Below are positions 6,016 through 14,624 of a stretch of DNA of 20,496 nucleotides, piece after piece; the first letter of the stretch is position 1; each line of letters starts with the position of its first letter. Position numbers and translations under genes: made by a program. The notes beneath the pieces are model-generated. The model was given only the letters and a program-made list of their open reading frames with translations. It had not been told where the DNA came from and searched no databases. Origin of the DNA: RGIG5952 sp045603485 (GTDB lineage Bacteria; Verrucomicrobiota; Kiritimatiellia; RFP12; JAAYLN01); assembly GCA_045603485.1 (NCBI GenBank), contig JAZUMF010000124.1:1-20496 (forward strand), given 5' to 3'.

Positions 6016-8706
6016 CTATTTATCCTTTTTTTGTTGATTGATAAGTGGTGCAATCGCTTCCCTAAGTGGCCGATTTAGCCCAGTATCAACAATATTAAAG
6101 GCAAGTGGCTTTCCGCCAAGGATATTGCGTATCCACTCTAAAGCCTTGATTTCACAGCCCTTGCCGGCAATACGGCAGCTCATAACAAACTCTATGATTT
6201 GCCATTTGTCATTATGCTTCGATACTATCGCGACTCCTATAATGCCGTAATCTCCATAGCGGTCGGAGCAGTATATACCCCATCCTTTTGTATTTGGGGC
6301 CGTCAAGAGGGTTCGGCATTCTTCTTCACTATACCTATGACCCGTCATGGTAAGTTGATTTGCCCTCCCAATCAGCTCGCAGCATCTTTTGAATTCGGCA
6401 TTTGACGCCGACGCTAAATCAAAATACGACAGCTTTATATTCGAATTTTCAAGAAACGCGGCGGTATCTCCGGCAAAGGTCTTTTCCTCTTCGCGTCTTG
6501 TCATTTCTTCACGGTAGCTAATACGCCTAGAACTGCCGGAGCCATTTTCTGCGGGCTTAAAATACGGCAAGGACAAGAGTGCCGATGCGTCGGTTTCTTT
6601 GAAGACTCTTACCATTGGCAAGCGCTCTCTTACTTCACAGCGGTTTTCAGATCGGTCGTCAATGAACGCTAAAGTATTTTGAGAAATGTTCATTTCTTTT
6701 AAGAGTTTTAGCAAAGCCGCACTTTTGCCCCCCCAGCTGATTTGCGGAAATACAAAATACTCTTCAATACCGAAATGGCGTAGTGCGTCAAGAGCTGCCG
6801 TTTCGTCATTTTTACTGCAAATTGAATTAACAATTCCCCGTGCATCTAATGCTTTTATGACTTCCACAACTTCATTTTTCAGCTTTAATCCTTCAAGTCC
6901 ATCTTCTGATAGTGTACCGCTCCAAAGTGTATCATCTAAATCCCAGGCTACGCACTTAACGGTATTAGCGGCAGCCGAGGTGCGAACGAGCGCATTCCGC
7001 ATAAACCAGATTTTCTTTGTTCCTTCGCCATTTGGTGTGAAGATTCGAAAGAGCGCGCCTTCTTCAACAAACGGCAAAGGCAGCTTTACCGATATAGAGA
7101 TTGGAGCTGCAGGAACGGAAATGTTTTGTGCAAAGAGCACCGTTCCATCGACACTTCTAACTTCACAGAGAAGCGTTGTTGCCGCTTCTGCCGAACAATC
7201 GATTACCCACAAATTGGGAGCACAGGAAATTTGCGAGTGTTTTTTGACATAACGCCAACGCAGACTTCTAAGGATACCGCATGGAGTACGACCTGATGGC
7301 AGAAATCCTGATATAGAGCTTTCGAGTCGCCGTGCTAATGCTCCACGGCTTTCCGCCCATGATGCGATTGATTCTGCCATTCGCGCCATAGTAGCTTTTC
7401 CATGGAAAAGGAGTTCGAGCTTGCCCCAGGGAAGAAACTCTACCTCCCATCCCATCTTACCATCTGCATCATACGCCTTTCTGATGCCATGGGCAAAGCG
7501 TTTGCACCTGCCATTTGGAGCAAGAGCAAAGCGCTGGCAGGTTTTGTAGCATTGGGGGGCGCCGCATTCTGTGCAATGCTCTTCCCAAAAGTCAGCAACG
7601 ACCATTCCGGCTATTGGCTTAGGCTCGCCTTCTATTTTTGGCATCTTGCCTACGCCATCCTGAGATAGAGAATCAAAAGCTCCTGTATAAGTATTAGACA
7701 GGCCTTCAATAAGCGTTGCCGCAAGGTTATCGGGATTTGCCGCGATTGCCGCTACTTTTGCGGCCTCGCCATGCTTATGCGCTAATACGGGGTCGAGTGC
7801 ATATTTCATCATGGCTTCTGTTAAGCCGTCTACATCTCCAGCCTTGAATATGAAGCCGTTTTTATCATTTTCAATCAGCTCTGATGCACCGACCTTATCG
7901 CTAGCTATCATTGCCATTGCCAACGCCGCGCCTTCTACTAGAGCAACCCCCCACGCGTCATAGCGGCTAGGTAAAATAATGACATCACCGTCCGCAATTG
8001 CAAACGGAACCGCTTCTGGTGAAACGGCACCTGCCGTTTCAACATTATCAAGCGATTCAAAATAGTGGCGGCATACTCCATCACCGACGATTTTGAGTTT
8101 GGCATTCGGTACTTTTTCTCTGACACGCTCAAAAGCCTTAGCCAGCAAATCGACTGCCTTGCGCTTGGTCAATGCGCCTGAATAGACAAAGCAGACATCC
8201 CCATTATGACTTTTCTTTTCAACATTAACCTCTGTTGCATAAGCAAATGGCGTCAATAGTTCTGAAGCAACGCCATATCGAGCATATTGCGAAAGGGCGC
8301 GGTTGCCGATGCAAAAAATTCGCATCGCATAACGATTGGCTAACCTTGAAAATATCCATTGTAGCGGTGCTGTAAGCTTACTGCCGCTTGACGCTTCAGT
8401 TACGGCAAACCATGGCCGTTTGTGTAGTATAGACCAAATCAGTACGCGCCAACTTGTGAGATTAAAAAACGACGGCACCATTTGTACCCTATCGTCAAAA
8501 TCCTCAATCTGGCTACGGGCTGCCGATATGGATCGGGCAAAGAATTCACCAAAACCTAGCTGCGGCTCTTTCCAGCCTAATGACTTACGGTAACTGTCAT
8601 AGTGGCAAAAGTAACAGACGACAACATCAGCACCTTGTCTGCGAAGGGCATTGACAATCGCAGTTTGATTTACCGTCGGATAGTTTGTCCACCAACAAAT
8701 CTTCAT
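6016..8706 (-). CDS. Fusion protein: glycosyltransferase (GT4-like) + Cys-rich segment + FkbH-type HAD + GNAT-like region
   Basis: 896 residues from ATG 8706; an upstream GTG at 8721 is possible, but ATG gives the usual MKI start. Residues ~1-340 are a GT-B retaining glycosyltransferase, with SGALTKRKAVDLL at about 176-188 and the nucleotide-sugar binding block PSRYDAWGVALVE at about 246-258. Residues 378-401 hold Cys at 378, 381, 386, 390 and 401, as for a metal or Fe-S site. A beta-rich part (~470-575) follows. The HAD-IIIC motif DLDDTLW is at 589-595 with FIDDR at about 682-686, and the tail (EFVMSCRIAGKGCE, about 839-852) is that of FkbH proteins with their GNAT-like end. FkbH enzymes load a glyceryl unit from 1,3-bisphosphoglycerate onto an acyl carrier protein; none is seen in this window. 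Inferred role: sugar transfer plus glyceryl- or lactyl-type decoration of a surface glycan. Confidence 0.88.
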   Translation of the reverse strand: MKICWWTNYPTVNQTAIVNALRRQGADVVVCYFCHYDSYRKSLGWKEPQLGFGEFFARSISAARSQIEDFDDRVQMVPSFFNLTSWRVLIWSILHKRPWFAVTEASSGSKLTAPLQWIFSRLANRYAMRIFCIGNRALSQYARYGVASELLTPFAYATEVNVEKKSHNGDVCFVYSGALTKRKAVDLLAKAFERVREKVPNAKLKIVGDGVCRHYFESLDNVETAGAVSPEAVPFAIADGDVIILPSRYDAWGVALVEGAALAMAMIASDKVGASELIENDKNGFIFKAGDVDGLTEAMMKYALDPVLAHKHGEAAKVAAIAANPDNLAATLIEGLSNTYTGAFDSLSQDGVGKMPKIEGEPKPIAGMVVADFWEEHCTECGAPQCYKTCQRFALAPNGRCKRFAHGIRKAYDADGKMGWEVEFLPWGKLELLFHGKATMARMAESIASWAESRGALARRLESSISGFLPSGRTPCGILRSLRWRYVKKHSQISCAPNLWVIDCSAEAATTLLCEVRSVDGTVLFAQNISVPAAPISISVKLPLPFVEEGALFRIFTPNGEGTKKIWFMRNALVRTSAAANTVKCVAWDLDDTLWSGTLSEDGLEGLKLKNEVVEVIKALDARGIVNSICSKNDETAALDALRHFGIEEYFVFPQISWGGKSAALLKLLKEMNISQNTLAFIDDRSENRCEVRERLPMVRVFKETDASALLSLPYFKPAENGSGSSRRISYREEMTRREEEKTFAGDTAAFLENSNIKLSYFDLASASNAEFKRCCELIGRANQLTMTGHRYSEEECRTLLTAPNTKGWGIYCSDRYGDYGIIGVAIVSKHNDKWQIIEFVMSCRIAGKGCEIKALEWIRNILGGKPLAFNIVDTGLNRPLREAIAPLINQQKKDK

Positions 8707-8730
8707 AAGTAGTCGAAACACCCCCCACCG

Positions 8731-9615
8731 CTAGAGAACCAAATCGGTACGCACGGGAATTGACGGTGCAGCCCCCATACGAGTAACACAAACCGCCGAA
8801 GCCGCTGTTGCGACCTCCATTGCCGAACGCAAGGATGCACCGCTTTGGCGCTCTGCCAAAAAGTATCCGATAAATGTGTCACCAGCCGCAGTTGTATCTA
8901 AAGCCACGACCTTTTTAGCAGCAACAAAGAGCTCCGGTTTAGACTTAAAGCGTGCCACAGCGCCTTTAGAGCCTAATGTCAAAACTATATCAGCCAAAGG
9001 GAACTTCGCTTGCATAGCATCAAGGATGACGGCTGGGTCATCAGATGCTACCTGAGCGATTTCAGCGCCTTCAACTTCATTTACGATAAAAAGCGACACC
9101 TTCTCCAAAGGATATTCTAAAACCCTTGGGCTCATTGGAGCGGGATTGAATACGACATCCATCCCTTTGGATACCGCCTTTTCAATCATTTCGGGAATTG
9201 AAGATATTTCATTTTGGATAAGGAGCGTATCTCCGCGACTGAAGCCAGCAAAAGCCGCATCGACATCAAGAGGATGTATCTCCTGATTAGCACCGCCCTC
9301 AATGATAATGCAGTTTTGTCCGTTATCATCAACTTGAATTATGGCATGACCGGTTTGAGAACCCGTCTCGCGAAGGAGATGGACATCTGCCCCATCCTTT
9401 TCGAGTGCCTCTTTTAGCCATAATCCATCGGCCCCAATCGCACCGGCATGGAAGACAACGGCTCCTGCACGCGCAAGTGCCGTACTTTGATTGAATCCCT
9501 TTCCTCCGGCAAACAAAGAAAAGCCGCTTGAGGAGAGTGTCTCCCCAGGGCGAACAAAATGCGGAACGCGATATACGCGATCGATATTCACAGAGCCAAA
9601 GTTAAGGATTTTCAT
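8731..9615 (-). CDS. Ribokinase-like PfkB family carbohydrate kinase
   Basis: A 294-residue protein, the usual ribokinase length. The substrate motif is AGGKGFNQ at about 36-43, and the PfkB signature with catalytic Asp is DTTAAGDTF at 240-248 (D246). NPAP at about 157-160 and LTLGSKGA at about 213-220 are the expected nucleotide-site blocks. It phosphorylates a sugar, probably ribose or a similar pentose, using ATP. The overall pattern is closer to ribokinase than to fructokinase, but specificity cannot be fixed. It lies 9 nt after the UPF0210 gene and 24 nt before the glycosyltransferase/FkbH fusion, so it is likely co-transcribed. The start is preceded by a weak GGGGCG. Confidence 0.88.
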   Translation of the reverse strand: MKILNFGSVNIDRVYRVPHFVRPGETLSSSGFSLFAGGKGFNQSTALARAGAVVFHAGAIGADGLWLKEALEKDGADVHLLRETGSQTGHAIIQVDDNGQNCIIIEGGANQEIHPLDVDAAFAGFSRGDTLLIQNEISSIPEMIEKAVSKGMDVVFNPAPMSPRVLEYPLEKVSLFIVNEVEGAEIAQVASDDPAVILDAMQAKFPLADIVLTLGSKGAVARFKSKPELFVAAKKVVALDTTAAGDTFIGYFLAERQSGASLRSAMEVATAASAVCVTRMGAAPSIPVRTDLVL

Positions 9616-9624
9616 GACGCCCCG

Positions 9625-10989
9625 CTAATTCTTGAAGGAATGAATAGGTGCCGGAATGCGCCCCTTGCGAGATATAAAGGCTGTTGAGTCAAAGGTATTG
9701 ACTGGCATAATCGGAGCATGGCCTAACAGGCCTCCGAATTCTACCGTATCGCCGACATTCTTGCCTACGACGGGAATGATGCGAACCGCCGTTGTCTTTT
9801 GATTGACCATACCGATTGCCGCTTCATCAGCGATAATGCCAGAAATAGCCGTAGCCGATGTGTCACCAGGTACGGCAATCATATCAAGACCTACTGAACA
9901 GACGCAAGTCATCGCCTCAAGCTTTTCAATTGTTAGAGCGCCGGCTTCAACCGCATCAATCATTCCTTGATCTTCAGAGACAGGAATAAATGCTCCTGAA
10001 AGTCCACCGACATACGAAGATGCCATTACACCGCCTTTTTTCACCTGATCATTAAGCAATGCCAATGCAGCCGTTGTACCGGGAGCGCCAGGATGCTCAA
10101 GGCCGATTTCCTTCAAAATATCCGCGACGGAATCCCCTATTGCGGGTGTGGGCGCAAGAGATAAATCAATGATGCCAAATGGGACGCCAAGTCGACGAGA
10201 GGCTTCTTGAGCGACCAACTGTCCTACGCGGGTAATCTTAAATGCCGTCTTTTTGATAGTTTCACAAAGCGTGGCAAAATCGGCACCGCGAATTTGAGTG
10301 AGCGCATGCTTGACAACGCCAGGTCCTGAAACTCCCACATTGATTACAGCATCCCCCTCGCTTACGCCATGGAATGCACCAGCCATAAATGGATTATCAT
10401 CGGGAGCATTACATAAAACAACAAGCTTTGCACATCCGAGAGAGTCGCGTTCTTTGGTTTTTTCCGCAGCCTCTCTTATGATTTCACCCATCAAGCGGAC
10501 TGCATCCATATCAATGCCGGTCTTTGTAGAACCGACATTAACACTTGAACAAATACGGTCTGTCGTTGCCAAAGCTTCAGGAATCGATCGAATCAGATTT
10601 TCATCTGACGGAGTCATTCCTTTTGACACAATTGCGGAATAGCCACCTAAAAAATTCACACCGAGCTCCTGAGCCGCTCTGTCAAGAGTCGCTGCGATCT
10701 CAACATAATCCTCAGGAGACTTGCAGGCTGAGGCGCCAACCATTGATATCGGAGTTATAGAGATACGCTTGTTGACGATAGGAATTCCGAATTCACGCGA
10801 CAAATCCTCACCGGTGCAGACAAGGTCTCTTGCATAATGGGTTATTTTAGAATAGATTTTACGACAAAGCGAATCTAGATTTGAATCGGCACAATCAAGA
10901 AGGCTTATGCCCATTGTAATCGTGCGAACATCAAGATTCTCCTGCTCGATCATCTTGTTGGTTTCAGTAACTTCGCTGATATTAATCAT
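9625..10989 (-). CDS. UPF0210 (DUF711, 'PFL family') protein
   Basis: 454 residues from ATG 10989. The family N-terminus is clear: MINISEVTETNKMI, then RTITMGISLLDC and IVNKRISITPIS. A GTG at 11016 in frame would add nine residues and overlap the stop of the upstream gene, but it does not match the family start. Family knowledge: these proteins share the fold of pyruvate formate-lyase-like enzymes, lack a demonstrated reaction, and almost always lie next to a UPF0237 ACT-domain gene, exactly as here. The ACT protein probably senses a small ligand for it. The C-terminus (VNTFDSTAFISRKGRIPAPIHSF) is conserved in character, so the protein looks full length. Confidence 0.93.
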   Translation of the reverse strand: MINISEVTETNKMIEQENLDVRTITMGISLLDCADSNLDSLCRKIYSKITHYARDLVCTGEDLSREFGIPIVNKRISITPISMVGASACKSPEDYVEIAATLDRAAQELGVNFLGGYSAIVSKGMTPSDENLIRSIPEALATTDRICSSVNVGSTKTGIDMDAVRLMGEIIREAAEKTKERDSLGCAKLVVLCNAPDDNPFMAGAFHGVSEGDAVINVGVSGPGVVKHALTQIRGADFATLCETIKKTAFKITRVGQLVAQEASRRLGVPFGIIDLSLAPTPAIGDSVADILKEIGLEHPGAPGTTAALALLNDQVKKGGVMASSYVGGLSGAFIPVSEDQGMIDAVEAGALTIEKLEAMTCVCSVGLDMIAVPGDTSATAISGIIADEAAIGMVNQKTTAVRIIPVVGKNVGDTVEFGGLLGHAPIMPVNTFDSTAFISRKGRIPAPIHSFKN

Positions 10990-11015
10990 GGCAGCCCCAT
11001 TTGAAAGCAAAATCA

Positions 11016-11288
11016 CTAGATGCGATGCATCTTGTCAAAAATCTCTTCCCGCTGACAACGAACCTGCACCCCAATCTCTTCACCCAGAGTGTTAAGTTCA
11101 GTCACTACCTCGCCAAATGGTTTTAGCGACTTTGAAACATCAACCACCATCATCATATTAAAGTATTCCTGAACGATGGTTTGAGAAATGTCCAAAATAT
11201 TGATTCGATTGGCTGCCAAATATGTGCAAACCTTTGCAATGATACCGACGGTATCCTTACCAACAACAGTAATAATGGCCTTATTCAT
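11016..11288 (-). CDS. UPF0237 ACT-domain protein
   Basis: A 90-residue single ACT domain: NKAIITVVGKDTVGIIAKV at the start, then INILDISQTIVQEYFNMMMVVD. ACT domains bind amino acids or related small molecules and usually act as regulatory dimers. It is paired with the UPF0210 gene downstream, the standard arrangement for both families, and the two are probably co-translated. It has no Shine-Dalgarno; a TGGTAAAAT box ends 9 nt before the ATG. It is the first gene of the run down to the polysaccharide deacetylase, and it follows the alpha/beta hydrolase by 44 nt. Confidence 0.93.
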   Translation of the reverse strand: MNKAIITVVGKDTVGIIAKVCTYLAANRINILDISQTIVQEYFNMMMVVDVSKSLKPFGEVVTELNTLGEEIGVQVRCQREEIFDKMHRI

Positions 11289-11297
11289 AATACAACC

Positions 11298-11306
11298 ATT
11301 TTACCA
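11298..11306 (-). promoter_or_regulatory. Extended -10-like box before the ACT gene
   Basis: Minus-strand TG-G-TAAAAT ends 9 nt before the ATG at 11288 in the 44-nt gap after the hydrolase gene. No -35 box is evident and there is no Shine-Dalgarno, so a leaderless start is possible. Confidence 0.4.
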
Positions 11307-11332
11307 TATCATCTGAAATTTTCCTATCTTAA

Positions 11333-12229
11333 TTACTGCGTAACAATCGTATCGGCAATTGTTTTCCAATGGATGCCAAGCGGGATTACATGGGACGCAT
11401 TTGGAACGACAAGGGCTCGTGAGGATTCATGTCCTTCAAACCATTCAAGCGTGGCATTGGAATCGACTACGCGATCATTCTCGGCGACATACACCTGCGT
11501 TGGAATAGTCAACAAATTGCGGTCAGCGCAATATAAATCGGAAACAAGCTCAAGGAGCGCCTTATATGCGCCTATCTCTATAAAATGATCTCTACGGTAA
11601 ACAAAGTCGCTATCATCCTCCGCCGAAAGCCATTCACGAAACAGTGATGGCACCCATTTAAGCATCGGAAGAAAGAGCCTTACAAGCCTATATGCCACCC
11701 TTGCCGACAATAGCGGAAATCGCACCATTGACACCTCGATAAGTGGAGCTAGAAGCACAAGCCTATCAATGGTATTTTCACCGTCACCATTATCCGCATA
11801 TCGCAATGCCGCATCAAGGGCAAGCGCGCCACCCATAGAATGACCGACCAAAATCACCTTCCTGTAAGATTTACAAAGCCTTGAACACTCATCATCAATC
11901 GCCCGACGCATTGCCTCAAGCGATGGCGATGGAGAAATCTCCCCTGCGCCAGGCAAACGCATTGCGCGACAATAAAACCCCTTTTGGGCAAGACGGTTTG
12001 TAAATCTGCGCCATAGATAAGGCAAGTCATTAAAGCCGTGGATAAAGAGGATTGCGACCTCGCCCTTACCCTCCTCAAAGGGCTCGGCATAAGACATAAT
12101 CGACCCGTCAATCCACTCGACAGTCTTAATCCACCTCATGTGCATCAAGGAAGTAACAAGACGGACAATAAGATTCAGCGCAAGCCAACAAAGGAGAATA
12201 ATACCGAGACAAGAAACCCAACTACCCAT
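11333..12229 (-). CDS. Membrane-anchored alpha/beta hydrolase (serine hydrolase)
   Basis: 298 residues from ATG 12229. A longer in-frame start at 12265 would overlap the dUTPase gene. Residues ~5-28 form one hydrophobic anchor. The oxyanion motif is FIHGF at 62-66, the nucleophile elbow GHSMGG at 129-134 (S131), the acid D252 or D256 in AENDRVVD, and the base H280 in NASHVI. The layout is that of monoacylglycerol lipase or carboxylesterase-type enzymes acting on acyl esters near the membrane. The substrate is unknown. It starts 4 nt after the dUTPase stop, in the operon with the acyl-CoA synthetase and the sugar phosphotransferase, so acyl-group turnover on lipids or glycans is possible (inference). 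Confidence 0.85.
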   Translation of the reverse strand: MGSWVSCLGIILLCWLALNLIVRLVTSLMHMRWIKTVEWIDGSIMSYAEPFEEGKGEVAILFIHGFNDLPYLWRRFTNRLAQKGFYCRAMRLPGAGEISPSPSLEAMRRAIDDECSRLCKSYRKVILVGHSMGGALALDAALRYADNGDGENTIDRLVLLAPLIEVSMVRFPLLSARVAYRLVRLFLPMLKWVPSLFREWLSAEDDSDFVYRRDHFIEIGAYKALLELVSDLYCADRNLLTIPTQVYVAENDRVVDSNATLEWFEGHESSRALVVPNASHVIPLGIHWKTIADTIVTQ

Positions 12230-12233
12230 AACC

Positions 12234-12668
12234 TTAGCGCCCAGTAGAACCGAAACCGCCATCACCGCGGATAGTATCTGAAAGCTCCGTTACTTCATCA
12301 TACTCAATAACGGGAACTTGAGAAATCACCATTTGGGCTATGCGCTCGCCATTGGCAATCGTCTGCGCCGCGAGAGAATGATTGTGCAAGGCAACCATTA
12401 TTTCACCACGATAATCGGCATCGATAACACCGACCTTGTTTGCCGGCGCAAGCCCTCGCTTGGAGGCAAGCCCGCTTCGTGCATAAATAAGCCCAACAAA
12501 GCCTTCCGGAATCTCCATCGCAAGTCCGGTATGGACCAAAACGGTTTCGCCGGGGGCAATTAAAAGGTCTGTGTCAAGAATTGCAAAAAGGTCCGCACCA
12601 GCTGCCGCAGATGAAGAAAACGCCGGCAGCTTTGCGCGGGAATCAAGCCTCTTAACATTTACCTTCAT
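12234..12668 (-). CDS. dut: Deoxyuridine 5'-triphosphate nucleotidohydrolase (dUTPase)
   Basis: 144 residues from ATG 12668 (Shine-Dalgarno GGAG 6 nt before it; a TTG 3 nt earlier is less likely). All trimeric dUTPase motifs are present: AGADL at 23-27, ARSGLASKRG at 63-72, NKVGVIDADYRGE at 77-89 (catalytic Asp), GERIAQMV at 107-114, and the C-terminal P-loop-like RGDGGFGSTG at about 134-143. It hydrolyses dUTP to dUMP and pyrophosphate, which keeps uracil out of DNA and feeds thymidylate synthesis. Its place between a DUF212 gene and a hydrolase gene seems an operon convenience rather than a pathway link. Confidence 0.96.
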   Translation of the reverse strand: MKVNVKRLDSRAKLPAFSSSAAAGADLFAILDTDLLIAPGETVLVHTGLAMEIPEGFVGLIYARSGLASKRGLAPANKVGVIDADYRGEIMVALHNHSLAAQTIANGERIAQMVISQVPVIEYDEVTELSDTIRGDGGFGSTGR

Positions 12669-12677
12669 CAAAATCTC

Positions 12678-13163
12678 CTAACGCAAAAAGTGGGCCCATA
12701 GCTTGATAACGATAACGGCAACAGTGATACCAGTTACCATGCCCGCCAAAACCTCTTTGCGGGTATGACCAAGCATCTCCTTCAATCGCGGCACATTAAA
12801 GGTGTGCTTTGTAAACAGCTCCTCGGTTATTTGATTCAAAAGTCTAGCTTGCTGACTTGCAGCATAGCGGACGCCGGCAGCATCAAACATAGTCACTGCG
12901 GCAAAGCTTATAGCCAAGGCAAAAATCGGAGAGCCGAAACCCTCAGTCATACCAATTGAAGTTGCCAGGGCTGAAACCATAGCACTATGAGCGCTCGGCA
13001 TACCGCCGGTGCTGACAAAATAAGAGAAATCAATCCTTTTCGTATGGGCAAAATCTATACAAAGCTTGATAAATTGCGCCGTAGACCACCCCAGAAAAGG
13101 AGACCAAAACCAAGGCGACTTAAAAAGTGTGAAAAAATCATAATGCAATGTCATCTCTTCCAT
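12678..13163 (-). CDS. DUF212 divergent PAP2-like membrane protein
   Basis: 161 residues from ATG 13163 (a TTG at 13169 overlaps the upstream stop). The family signature GGMPSAHSAMV is at about 50-60, followed by MFDAAGVRYAASQQA and a late LGHTRKEVLAG. At least three hydrophobic segments are visible (about 9-30, 60-95 and 135-157). The family is distantly related to acid phosphatases of the PAP2 group and is membrane-bound; the reaction is not established. The position next to the polyprenyl-phosphate sugar phosphotransferase invites a role in polyprenyl or lipid phosphate recycling, but that is inference. Confidence 0.9.
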   Translation of the reverse strand: MEEMTLHYDFFTLFKSPWFWSPFLGWSTAQFIKLCIDFAHTKRIDFSYFVSTGGMPSAHSAMVSALATSIGMTEGFGSPIFALAISFAAVTMFDAAGVRYAASQQARLLNQITEELFTKHTFNVPRLKEMLGHTRKEVLAGMVTGITVAVIVIKLWAHFLR

Positions 13164-13165
13164 AA

Positions 13166-14620
13166 TCAACCAGCATTTCTGTATGCGAAGAAAGTTCTCA
13201 CAAGAATTTTGAAATCAAATGCCAAAGACCAATTCTCCAAATAATACAGATCAAACTTCACGCGCTCAGAAATGCTCGTATCCCCTCTAAGCCCATTAAC
13301 CTGAGCCCACCCGGTAAGACCAGGCTTAGAGACATGACGCCACATATAATGCTCCACCCCAGGGGTGAATTGCTCGACAAAATACGGACGCTCAGGACGG
13401 GGCCCCACAAGGCTCATCTCACCTTTAAGGACATTCCAAAACTGAGGAAGCTCATCAATATTCCATTTGCGTAAAAAGGCACCGGAGCGAGTACGGCGCG
13501 GATCGTCGCCGACAGTCCATCCCGGCTTGCCACCGCTCTCCGCATCCTGCTTCATGGTGCGAAGCTTGTAAATCGTAAAAGTCTTGCCCCGACGACCGCA
13601 TCTCTCCTGGCCGTAAAAAATCGGGCCCTTTGATTCGCACTTGATTACAATCGCAGCAATCAAAACAAAAGGCAAAGAAATTAAAAGACCGATAACCGAA
13701 CCAATGATATCGACGACACGCTTCAACATACGATTCCAGACCTGATCAAGCGGCCAACGGCCAATGCCGACCAGCGGGACATTGTCAATCATCTGAAACT
13801 CCATACGAGTCGTCATCATTCTAAAGAGATCAGGAATCATATTAAAACGGACAAGATGCCGCTCGCAAAAAACAACTAAACTCACCGTTTCGTCATGAGT
13901 AAGGGAGTGTGTTGCCAGGACAAGCATATCAATCTGCTCAGAATCAACGACCTCCTCAAGCTTTGCCCTATCACCTCTTAACAAATGTGCCGGAATTCCA
14001 GATGCGACAGGCTCATCGCCAACAGTTAAAATCGCCGCAATCTGAGTACGCATCCTAGGCTCGCTCTCAATTGCCTTGATATAACGGACAGCATCCTCGC
14101 CAGTACCAAGGATAATCGCCCTATGGCATGGCTTGGATTTACTGGCAACCTTAACCTCCAAACGGAAAAGCAGCAATCGCTCCAGAAGCACGAAAAATGT
14201 CACCGTTGCCATAGAAAGCAATACCACACCGTTTGAAATAAAGGGCAAAGTATTTTTCAAAAGTCCCGATGCAATCAAAACACCGCAACCGCCAAAGATA
14301 CAGGCACGGACAATTCTCGGAATCTTTGCCGAAAATGTCCCGTCTTGCGGACGAATATAAAGCTTAAGAAGCTGAAATATCGTCAAATAAATAACCAATG
14401 CGACAAATGAAGCCCGTGAATAAAAACCATAAAGCCTCAACTGCGCCTCTGGATTAGTCAAAAGAGATCGAATAGACTCATCGAGAGCAAACCAACCACT
14501 GTCAAAACGAATCCAAACAGCGACCATCTGCCCAAGCCAAATAACTGCCAAGTCTGCAATTATAGCAAAGAGCGAAGTTATCGCATCATACGAATCTCTA
14601 TTCTTCATCCCAAGAGACAT
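13166..14620 (-). CDS. Undecaprenyl-phosphate sugar phosphotransferase (WcaJ/WbaP-like)
   Basis: A 484-residue polyprenyl glycosylphosphotransferase. Hydrophobic segments lie at about 13-37, 68-88, 103-122 and 130-152. Residues ~165-280 form a nucleotide-binding-like domain (RAIILGTGEDAVRYI), and the catalytic domain runs from ~297. In it are the membrane re-entrant helix at about 303-327, KLRTMKQDAE at 352-361, and DELPQFWNVLKGEMSLVGPRPE beginning at about 389, all conserved in bacterial sugar transferases. It moves a sugar-1-phosphate from a nucleotide sugar to undecaprenyl phosphate, the first step of capsule, exopolysaccharide or O-antigen synthesis. Shine-Dalgarno GAGGAAG is about 7 nt before the ATG. 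It follows the acyl-CoA synthetase by 4 nt. Confidence 0.94.
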   Translation of the reverse strand: MSLGMKNRDSYDAITSLFAIIADLAVIWLGQMVAVWIRFDSGWFALDESIRSLLTNPEAQLRLYGFYSRASFVALVIYLTIFQLLKLYIRPQDGTFSAKIPRIVRACIFGGCGVLIASGLLKNTLPFISNGVVLLSMATVTFFVLLERLLLFRLEVKVASKSKPCHRAIILGTGEDAVRYIKAIESEPRMRTQIAAILTVGDEPVASGIPAHLLRGDRAKLEEVVDSEQIDMLVLATHSLTHDETVSLVVFCERHLVRFNMIPDLFRMMTTRMEFQMIDNVPLVGIGRWPLDQVWNRMLKRVVDIIGSVIGLLISLPFVLIAAIVIKCESKGPIFYGQERCGRRGKTFTIYKLRTMKQDAESGGKPGWTVGDDPRRTRSGAFLRKWNIDELPQFWNVLKGEMSLVGPRPERPYFVEQFTPGVEHYMWRHVSKPGLTGWAQVNGLRGDTSISERVKFDLYYLENWSLAFDFKILVRTFFAYRNAG

Positions 14621-14624
14621 TAAA

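Noticed and set aside
6686..7252. 188-residue plus-strand ORF
   Set aside because: Antisense to the HAD region of the fusion gene, Ser/Phe-rich, no motif.
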